The notes beneath the pieces are model-generated. The model ran no database searches. It had not been told where the DNA came from and saw only the letters and a list, made by a program, of their open reading frames with translations. Of a stretch of 64,000 nt of DNA, positions 1-6,345 are shown piece by piece. How positions within the stretch are numbered: position 1 is the first letter of the stretch; the number at the start of each line of letters is the position of its first letter. The translations under genes and the position numbers were made by a program. This DNA is from Bacillota bacterium (GTDB taxonomy: Bacteria > Bacillota > Clostridia > Lachnospirales > Lachnospiraceae): positions 127,942-191,941 of the forward strand of contig JAEZLH010000036.1 in the NCBI GenBank assembly GCA_023435895.1. The letters run 5' to 3'.

Positions 1-92
1 AACAGAAATATTTGTAACACTTCCTGAGGCTTTAATTTCTTTTGAACGGCAATGTTACGAATTGCTCCTTTTAATTGTTCCGGTGTTTTCAT
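1..92 (-). CDS. AbiEii-type nucleotidyltransferase toxin (5' fragment)
   Basis: This is the first 30 codons of a gene that continues past the left edge of the window. The start is an ATG preceded by AAGGAGGAG, only 12 bp after the stop of the AbiEi-like gene. The visible peptide begins MKTPEQLKGAIRNIA and continues with a basic, helical stretch, which is how AbiEii/AbiGii nucleotidyltransferase toxins of type IV toxin-antitoxin pairs start. The catalytic GSxxxxDxD region lies outside the window. The identity is inferred from this N-terminus and from the adjacent antitoxin-like gene. Confidence 0.72.
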   Translation of the reverse strand, partial: MKTPEQLKGAIRNIAVQKKLKPQEVLQIFL

Positions 93-104
93 ACCCACTC
101 CTCC

Positions 105-704
105 TTAGCTTAATACTTCCATATAGGTTCGAAGTTTTTCTTCAACTCCAAATTGTTTGCCGTACTTTAATAGCTTTCTCGTGTTACTTCCAGTCTTAAA
201 ATATTCTTTCATCGCCTGAGTATATAGCTGCATATCAATATTCTTCTTGTCACGTATCAGATCACAAATACAACGCTCTTTATCATATCCTTTGACATTT
301 GCTCCCATGGGCGACTGAATTTCTATGATCCCTAAATCCCATAATTCCTTTTTGACATAATGAAAATGAATGGATGGATAATCTTTTTTGATTCTTGATA
401 CATTATAACCTTGTGGAACTGTTACATCTATATTATGTGGCACCCGATCAGACATCCCCAATAAATATAATGCTGTTCCATATGAAAAAACGACATTTTG
501 ACTTCTTATCTGTATCAGTTTATACTCATCTGCGATTGCTTCTGATATTGAATAAATCCCTTGTGATTCTTTCAGTAAAAGACCTTCCTCAACGAACGGC
601 TTAAGGATGGTTCTGCTTAAACCTGCAGCTTCTACCTGCTTTGTTGTTATTATTCCATCTGAATTATTTGCAATCTCTTTAATAATTTGAAATGATGTAT
701 CCAT
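105..704 (-). CDS. abiEi: AbiEi-family type IV antitoxin / transcriptional regulator
   Basis: A 199-residue protein with an N-terminal winged helix-turn-helix (about residues 10-60, containing GIITTKQVEAAG) followed by the mixed alpha/beta AbiEi C-terminal domain. In characterised AbiE systems the antitoxin represses its own promoter and counteracts the AbiEii nucleotidyltransferase, giving abortive phage infection. The reading frame is open to a GTG at 731, but the ATG at 704 has GAGGTG six bases upstream and matches the usual family start. A TTTACA-N17-TATAAT promoter lies upstream. The neighbouring downstream gene is the presumed toxin, so the two probably form one operon. Confidence 0.85.
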   Translation of the reverse strand: MDTSFQIIKEIANNSDGIITTKQVEAAGLSRTILKPFVEEGLLLKESQGIYSISEAIADEYKLIQIRSQNVVFSYGTALYLLGMSDRVPHNIDVTVPQGYNVSRIKKDYPSIHFHYVKKELWDLGIIEIQSPMGANVKGYDKERCICDLIRDKKNIDMQLYTQAMKEYFKTGSNTRKLLKYGKQFGVEEKLRTYMEVLS

Positions 705-751
705 TTGTTTCACCTCACTCTCACTGTTCACTTCGTAACTTCCATTCTTTA

Positions 752-780
752 ATTATAAAACTTAAAAGAACGTTTGTAAA
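752..780 (-). promoter_or_regulatory. sigma-A promoter of the abiE operon
   Basis: On the minus strand TTTACA (780-775) is separated by exactly 17 bp from a perfect TATAAT (757-752), about 50 bp upstream of the chosen AbiEi start. AbiEi antitoxins normally bind near such a promoter, but no clear operator repeat was seen here. Confidence 0.7.
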
Positions 781-849
781 TAATCAATCTAATATAACAC
801 ATATTTTTATTCTGACCGTTTCAATTAGCTTTATTCTTGGTATGAAAAT

Positions 850-870
850 AAGCCTTGAAATTCAAGGCTT
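850..870 (-). terminator. Short perfect palindrome, probable terminator of the HNH gene
   Basis: AAGCCTTGAA-A-TTCAAGGCTT is a perfect 10+1+10 inverted repeat about 100 bp after the HNH gene stop. On the minus strand it is followed by TATTTTC, so it could be a weak intrinsic terminator separating the HNH gene from abiE. Confidence 0.5.
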
Positions 871-972
871 TGATAGATTTGCACTAATTAGCGGCATTCA
901 TTTGACTTTCTTGCATAATACTTAATCAGTATTGTACATCTACGTCAAATATTACTCTTTGAAAAATATCCA

Positions 973-1989
973 TTAATCTATCTTTTCAAAAGTACGTACC
1001 TTCCCTCCCGGTATCCAAATTTCATGATATCCGTTACATTTTGCCCAATAATATATAATCCTTAGCTTCTGGTCTTGATAAGACTTCGAAATCTGGGCTG
1101 CATCTTTTTCTATAATCATATGATTCCTTTGGATTAGATTGTCCACAAATACATTCGGAGTTAACTTGTCCGACTTCTTCAAATTGCATTGTGGGCAGGA
1201 AAGTACCAGATTCCAAAGGTTATCATCTTTAATAAATGACCAAGGTATAAAATGATCCACATGAATTTCGCCATATCTTAATTCTTTACCACAATAGAAG
1301 CAGGTACGCTCTTCAAATTCTTCAAATAATATTCTGCGATAAATGGACAAATTATTTCGTAGTGTAATGGTATCCAAATTATTGAGAAGATTTCTGGTAG
1401 AGGACTCTTCATTGATTTTCTCAAGGTATTTTGCCCATTCGAAATAGTTCATTTTCTCGAGAATTTTCTTATGCTTCGTCATAAACTGGTAGACAAGAGG
1501 ATTTAACTGTATGTATTCACCCTTCTTGGAAAAGGAATATAAGGTGTCCTTTGAATCTCTGAACAATGCACCAACTACATTTTCCTTACACTTCATCTTT
1601 ACTTTGTGGCAAATTTTGATTTTCAAGTCATCGGAGATAGCCTCAAAGCTGACATCAGAAATAATCTCTTGCTGGTTCAATGCTTCTTTTAACACTCGTT
1701 CCAGTGAGGTTTCTCTACCATCCTTTGTTTTTGCCTTCTGTCTGAGATTGTATTTTAGAACCAGGTTCCAGTAGATTTCAGTGAATTTGTAGAACAGCTG
1801 GTCAAAGGAAAGGACAAGGTTTTCGTCGGCGTTGTAGAGACTGTCTAAAATGGATTTGAAGAAGCCAAACTTATAACTGGTATCATGAGAAACCTTATTG
1901 GAAAACAGACCGCTGAAAATAGACCAAAGGTCATCTTCGGTAAGGGGAGTTGGGGAATAGGATGCTTCTTTTAAATCATAACCAGCCAT
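973..1989 (-). CDS. HNH endonuclease with long N-terminal helical region
   Basis: A 338-residue protein. The C-terminal third carries an HNH nuclease core: CFYC near residues 230-233, HVDH near 243-246 and SCPQCN near 264-269. This is the zinc-bound CxxC...H...CxxC-N arrangement in which the HVDH histidines belong to the beta-beta-alpha metal site. The first 220 residues are helical and charged and match no domain I can name; they may set target or partner specificity. Start ATG with AGGAG six bases upstream. It lies in an accessory block beside AbiE and a TOPRIM/ATPase operon, so a defence role is plausible but is inferred from context only. Confidence 0.75.
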   Translation of the reverse strand: MAGYDLKEASYSPTPLTEDDLWSIFSGLFSNKVSHDTSYKFGFFKSILDSLYNADENLVLSFDQLFYKFTEIYWNLVLKYNLRQKAKTKDGRETSLERVLKEALNQQEIISDVSFEAISDDLKIKICHKVKMKCKENVVGALFRDSKDTLYSFSKKGEYIQLNPLVYQFMTKHKKILEKMNYFEWAKYLEKINEESSTRNLLNNLDTITLRNNLSIYRRILFEEFEERTCFYCGKELRYGEIHVDHFIPWSFIKDDNLWNLVLSCPQCNLKKSDKLTPNVFVDNLIQRNHMIIEKDAAQISKSYQDQKLRIIYYWAKCNGYHEIWIPGGKVRTFEKID

Positions 1990-2075
1990 GGGGGGCTCCT
2001 TTTATTAGAAATAATGGTATCTATGCATTCTATGTATTATTAATTTTTCAATAACTTTAATAAGTTTAGACTATA

Positions 2076-2714
2076 TTACTTTTTTATCAGTGTTTCTATA
2101 TCATTAATGAAAAAGGATAGCATATCTCCTTTTTTTAATCTCTTACCTAATCCTATATCCCTGCGAATCTCATAGATAATGTCTTCCATAAGTAATAAAG
2201 TTTTTGTACCACCACTATTTATTGATTGCTTTCTATATTTTAGCCATTTCTTCACGACACGATTTGATCCCCAAAGAGTCAATCCTTTTGAAAACTCTGA
2301 AACCATACTTATCATATCTTCTTCAGATAGTCTATCTTTATCAGGCTTTTTGGAATCTTCCATAATTTTATAAACCATGGAAATAAATTGCTCATACGGT
2401 TGTGCTCTTTTATCAAATAGATATTTTTTTACATTAAACCTATATTCTACAATTCTTGCAACAATCGAACTTATAACAACACCAGTAATTGATACTGCAC
2501 CTGTAATCATAGCAACAACAATTAATTTATCAGTATTACTAACAAAATTTTTCAAATAAAAATTTACTTCTTCTACGCCCTTTCCAGTAACTCTTACTAT
2601 TTTAATTATGAGCCATAGAGCAAATAATAAAAATAATACAACTACAATAAGAGCAATTATCATATTGATTCGTGGGTGTCTCTCTGCAAAAGTACCTTTA
2701 ATCTCATTATCCAT
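2076..2714 (-). CDS. Two-helix membrane protein of the accessory island, function unknown
   Basis: A 212-residue protein with a short N-terminal tail, a strong hydrophobic helix at about residues 18-42, a second at about 64-88, and a charged, helical C-terminal domain of about 120 residues (starting around the KKYLFDKRAQPYEQF segment) that should be cytoplasmic. I do not recognise a catalytic motif. Start ATG with GAGGGAG four bases upstream. It stands alone, 186 bp after the TOPRIM gene and 86 bp before the HNH gene. Small proteins with this plan occur as membrane-acting effectors in defence loci, but nothing in the sequence proves that here. Confidence 0.6.
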   Translation of the reverse strand: MDNEIKGTFAERHPRINMIIALIVVVLFLLFALWLIIKIVRVTGKGVEEVNFYLKNFVSNTDKLIVVAMITGAVSITGVVISSIVARIVEYRFNVKKYLFDKRAQPYEQFISMVYKIMEDSKKPDKDRLSEEDMISMVSEFSKGLTLWGSNRVVKKWLKYRKQSINSGGTKTLLLMEDIIYEIRRDIGLGKRLKKGDMLSFFINDIETLIKK

Positions 2715-2819
2715 TTTTCTCCCTCTTATATCATCTATAAATTAATTTTCCCTTCCTTTTATCTATATATATATATTTCTCTTCCTCCATTTAATAATCA
2801 CCTTGCTTGGTCTCTTTCC

Positions 2820-2862
2820 AATACCAAAATAGGCACTAATTAAGAAGGGCTATGTTGGTATT
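2820..2862 (-). terminator. Hairpin downstream of the TOPRIM gene
   Basis: AATACCAAAATAG (2820-2832) pairs with CTATGTTGGTATT (2850-2862) with a single mismatch, 38 bp after the TOPRIM stop codon. There is no clear U-run, so it is either a weak terminator or an mRNA 3'-end stabiliser for the three-gene operon. Confidence 0.35.
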
Positions 2863-2899
2863 ATGTTGATGAATATGCATATCTTGACATAAATACGTT

Positions 2900-3625
2900 T
2901 TAAATTTCTCTTAATTTTTTAAAGCACTGATCTAGTATTTTAGATTCTTCCCATTTAACACTTCTAATTTGTCGATCTATAAATGTAAAAACTTTCTCAG
3001 GATATTGTATCGCCCATGTTACTCCCAAACATGCCTTGAGTTTTAAACGTCTTTTATGCAGATATTTATCTGCAACAGGCAATATACTGTCTACAAACGA
3101 AATACTACGTTGAACTATCTCTTTATCGTATTCTTGCTCTGATATTGCGTCTAATAAAAGTGTTTCTAGAGCCCCTTCTTTGTCTGCGGGTATAATAACC
3201 AGTAAAAAATTAATTTTTACACTTTGCTTAAAACTATTCTCATATATGTTTTCAACCCAATTATCATTACTAATATTGTGGATAATTGGTCTTAAAAAAG
3301 AATTCAATGAATTAATAATTGAAATTTCTTTTCTATCATCACGATCCATTATTATCGCTATTTTTGAGAATGCACTAGTGTCAATCAAAACTGGATATAT
3401 TTTATTTTTAAAAAAATTATCAAAATTATCCTTACCACCAACGCCACATATTAATAGGCTCTCTGTTTTATTATAATACCAATAAGCAGATTCTCCCTTT
3501 TCTTCATCTACCATAATATTCAAATCTTTAGGTGCCTTTTTATGCAACCATCCACAAGTTTTTTCTAAATAATAACTCAATAAGATCGCATCTGTTTTTC
3601 CTTCACATAATATCAGTTTATTCAT
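2900..3625 (-). CDS. TOPRIM-domain protein (DUF3226/OLD-like nuclease subunit)
   Basis: A 241-residue protein with a TOPRIM signature: the invariant glutamate in CEGKTDA (E8) after a hydrophobic first strand, and the acidic strand IIMDRDD (D94, D96, D97). A later PADKEGALETLLLDAI segment (about 146-161) is typical of the DUF3226/DUF4435-like TOPRIM group. These residues bind magnesium and could support DNA or RNA cleavage. Its ATG overlaps the stop of the ATPase gene (ATGA), so translation is coupled. In OLD nucleases ATPase and TOPRIM are fused; in PARIS-like and related systems they are separate, as here. That it is the catalytic effector of the operon is an inference. Confidence 0.78.
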   Translation of the reverse strand: MNKLILCEGKTDAILLSYYLEKTCGWLHKKAPKDLNIMVDEEKGESAYWYYNKTESLLICGVGGKDNFDNFFKNKIYPVLIDTSAFSKIAIIMDRDDRKEISIINSLNSFLRPIIHNISNDNWVENIYENSFKQSVKINFLLVIIPADKEGALETLLLDAISEQEYDKEIVQRSISFVDSILPVADKYLHKRRLKLKACLGVTWAIQYPEKVFTFIDRQIRSVKWEESKILDQCFKKLREI

Positions 3626-4743
3626 AACCGTACCTCAAAACCAAATTGTTCTCGATTTTTGAATACATGTCTACCTGCTAATACTCTTGAGAATGTATCC
3701 TTTCCCATTAAATCTTTTTTAAATGTTATTACACTGATATTATCTTCCTTTTGTTGCTGTAAATAATCTTGCGTTGAAAGTAATCCGTCAATCGCTTCTA
3801 TACTGTGAGTTGATACGAACACTTGAACATCAAATTGCAATGCTGCTTTCACTAAAAACTGAAATATATCTTCATAATACTTTGAATGAATCGCAGTTTC
3901 AATTTCATCAATTAATAAAACTCCGCCTGTTGCTTGTGCAATACCATTCGCAATAGATAATACTTTCTTTATTCCGTCGCCATAAGTAGATATTGGCATA
4001 TTCCCAAGTATCCTATGCTTAATATATTCTATAGGTCGATTATTTTCTTCATTTCTAAGCATGAATAAATCTACTATATCTACATCAAATAATTGCAAAA
4101 TGTGCAAACAAATTTCTTTGTAAGAATCATTGCGCAAAATGCTATTTATGACGTACCCTCTAACATGCTCTGTAGGAGACAAATATATTATATCAAGAAA
4201 ATTTTTTTGATTAATTTCTCTCCCGGAAGTGGTTTCATATGAAGCAATTTGAACTTCTGCTCTATCAGATATTCCATTTATTCTACTAGACAATACTCCA
4301 TTATAACTTTCAATCTCTACAAAATCCGAATTCATATTGCGAATGAAGTTATTACGTCTAGAAACACTCATCTTTTTTAATATGTCTTCTGGATCAACCA
4401 TTATTTTCTTTTGATCACCTTCTAAACGGCATATAACATTTTTACCTTTACACATTGCTTCAATACTTATAGTTTTTGTCGTAATATCTTTCGGAAATAT
4501 ATTTATAAAACTATCATATAAAGTAGAACTCGAAAAAAATGAATTTAAATCTCTCATTCTTGAAATACGTAATATATTGTTAAAATCACTTGGATTACGT
4601 AAAAATAATAAAGCTTCTAAAACACTAGTTTTACCAGTATTATTATCTCCAGCAATAATGTTTATATGATTTAATTCATCAATCTTAAGATTATTAATTC
4701 CTTTAAAATGATCAATCATTAGTTTTTCAATATATATAGCCAT
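3622..4743 (-). CDS. ABC/OLD-type AAA ATPase, partner of the TOPRIM protein
   Basis: A 373-residue ATPase of the AAA15/AAA21 (RecF/SMC-like) class. Walker A is GDNNTGKTS at residues 32-40 within a typical N-terminal FKGINNLKI start. The second half carries STYGDGIKKVL, in the place of an ABC signature, then Walker B GVLLIDEIETAIH and the switch region VFVSTHSIEAID. The coiled-coil arm between the two halves is short, as in OLD and AriA-like ATPases and unlike SMC proteins. Its ATG shares one base with the stop of the regulator gene (TAATG), and its own stop overlaps the TOPRIM start. It probably senses an invader and controls the TOPRIM partner, by analogy with OLD and PARIS. Confidence 0.82.
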   Translation of the reverse strand: MAIYIEKLMIDHFKGINNLKIDELNHINIIAGDNNTGKTSVLEALLFLRNPSDFNNILRISRMRDLNSFFSSSTLYDSFINIFPKDITTKTISIEAMCKGKNVICRLEGDQKKIMVDPEDILKKMSVSRRNNFIRNMNSDFVEIESYNGVLSSRINGISDRAEVQIASYETTSGREINQKNFLDIIYLSPTEHVRGYVINSILRNDSYKEICLHILQLFDVDIVDLFMLRNEENNRPIEYIKHRILGNMPISTYGDGIKKVLSIANGIAQATGGVLLIDEIETAIHSKYYEDIFQFLVKAALQFDVQVFVSTHSIEAIDGLLSTQDYLQQQKEDNISVITFKKDLMGKDTFSRVLAGRHVFKNREQFGFEVRL

Positions 4744-5048
4744 TATAATACCTCCTCATTATCTGAAAACTCAATAATCAACCGTTTCCCTAGTCCATCC
4801 GCAATTCTTTTCAAAACTGAAATACTGGGATGATAACTTCCATTTTCAATTCTACTAATATTGGCTTGTGAAACACCTGACCTCGTTGATAATTCTTTTT
4901 GTGTAATTGCAAGTTTATTACGAGTTATTATTATAAGGTCACTAATTTCCTGATAAATATCATATTCCTCTATTTCAGACTTATATTCAGGTGGATTCAG
5001 TTGTACTTCTTTTAACATTTTATCAAGGTACGCTTGTAAATCGCTCAT
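4743..5048 (-). CDS. XRE/HigA-like helix-turn-helix regulator
   Basis: A 101-residue protein with a Cro/CI-type helix-turn-helix at about residues 38-92 (ITQKELSTRSGVSQANISR), preceded by a 35-residue acidic N-terminus. The architecture is that of HigA-like antitoxins and small autorepressors. It is the first gene of a three-gene operon, with an ideal AGGAGG seven bases before the ATG, and its stop overlaps the ATPase start. A perfect inverted repeat sits over the -10/spacer region of its promoter, so autorepression is likely. Whether it also neutralises the ATPase/TOPRIM pair as an antitoxin cannot be told from sequence. Confidence 0.85.
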   Translation of the reverse strand: MSDLQAYLDKMLKEVQLNPPEYKSEIEEYDIYQEISDLIIITRNKLAITQKELSTRSGVSQANISRIENGSYHPSISVLKRIADGLGKRLIIEFSDNEEVL

Positions 5049-5076
5049 ACTTAAGCCTCCTTTCTATATAATATAT

Positions 5077-5105
5077 ATACTATGTTGTTTCCAACATATT
5101 GTCAA
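5077..5105 (-). promoter_or_regulatory. Promoter of the HTH-ATPase-TOPRIM operon with embedded operator
   Basis: On the minus strand TTGACA (5105-5100) is followed after 17 bp by TAGTAT (5082-5077). The inverted repeat TATGTTG-TTTC-CAACATA (5081-5098) fills the spacer and touches the -10 element. A bound repressor here would exclude RNA polymerase. Confidence 0.7.
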
Positions 5106-5287
5106 CACGGGAAATATTATATATAACATATTTTATCCCAATATATTAATCTTATACTTACCTCAAATTCAGCTCAAATTCTGGAGCATTTACAACCAAT
5201 ACAATAAACTCAATTGCTTTTCTTATAGGTATGGGATTTTAAGGTATTGATTTCCAGATTGCCCCCTACGCAATTCTATCCCCACAA

Positions 5288-5881
5288 CTACCCTTCCATC
5301 AACCTCTCCCCTACCTGCTTCTCCAACTCCTCAACTCCCCCAACATTCTCAACTACCTTCCCAAACCTAGCCCGAAAATCCCCTTCCTTACTCTGATTCA
5401 TAAAGATCACATCAATCTTCTCATCCGAGTAATTTCGGCTATTCCTTAACCGTTCCCTTCTCTCCTCCTCGGGTGCATGAACATACCACACTTCATCACA
5501 GATATAATCATAACCAGCTTCAATCATTAACGCCGTCTCAACCACCAGATAAGGATGAGTTCCCTGCTGCCTGATTCTCTCAATCTCCTTCATTACTTCA
5601 TCAAGCACCTTGGGATGGGTAATTTCATTTATTTTAAGTCGCTTTTCACTATTATCAAATATAATAGACGCCAGCTTCCCTCTATCAATCGTTCCATCCT
5701 CTGCCAGAATATCCGCTCCGAAATATTCCACTACTTCCAGATAGCTTTCCCCTCCGGGCTCCATTTGACGCTTCGCAATCGCATCTGTATTTAGCAAATA
5801 TGCTCCATATTTTTGTTCCAGAATATCAGCTACTAAGGATTTACCACTGCCAATTCCACCTGTTAATCCAATTACCTTCAT
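5288..5881 (-). CDS. coaE: Dephospho-CoA kinase
   Basis: A 197-residue P-loop kinase that phosphorylates the 3'-hydroxyl of dephospho-CoA, the last step of coenzyme A synthesis in the cytoplasm. Walker A GGIGSGKS lies at residues 8-15, followed by the family segments LLNTDAIAK and the lid region with RNSRNYS. Length and start (ATG with AAGGTGG upstream) are normal. It follows polA in the same direction, a common Firmicutes order, but is separated from it by 464 bp that hold degenerate repeats. CoaD, the preceding enzyme of the pathway, is encoded elsewhere in this window. Confidence 0.97.
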   Translation of the reverse strand: MKVIGLTGGIGSGKSLVADILEQKYGAYLLNTDAIAKRQMEPGGESYLEVVEYFGADILAEDGTIDRGKLASIIFDNSEKRLKINEITHPKVLDEVMKEIERIRQQGTHPYLVVETALMIEAGYDYICDEVWYVHAPEEERRERLRNSRNYSDEKIDVIFMNQSKEGDFRARFGKVVENVGGVEELEKQVGERLMEG

Positions 5882-6345
5882 CTTATTCCACCTTTATCTA
5901 TCAATTGTTTTTCTTAAGAAATATGCTGATTTCATTACCCATTCCACATAGGTATAAAATCAGCATTTTTACTTAAAAACATAACTTCTTACTTCTCGTC
6001 AAACAGTATAAAACTCACATCATTTCAAGTCAGTTCATACCTTTCAACTGTTTAACCAATCCACGCAATACTACCTCTTTAAATCTTCTTAAATCTTACA
6101 TCTTGCATGAATCAAGTTACGAAATTCATCTCTTCATACCTTCAAACTGTTTAACCATTCAAACTTTACTTTCTCTTTAAATCATCTTAAATCTGAAATC
6201 TACGTCATGTATCAATCAGTTACTCAATTCTTCTATTCAAAACTTACATCTTTCAACCAATTCACCCTATGTTTCTCGACAAACCTATTCTTACCTAATT
6301 CTCTCAAACCGCTTCCCATCATAGTTTCGCTAAAAACCAGTTACC
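5882..6345. repeat. polA-coaE intergenic region with a 99-bp imperfect tandem repeat
   Basis: No credible gene is present in this AT-rich stretch. Positions 6034-6132 and 6133-6231 are two imperfect copies of a 99-bp unit: both start TTCATACCTT, continue with CAACTGTTTAACCA or CAAACTGTTTAACCA, and share CTCTTTAAATC, CTTAAATCT and ATCAA blocks in the same order. A fainter third copy may follow up to about 6290. The repeats would lie in the polA-coaE transcript. Confidence 0.55.
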
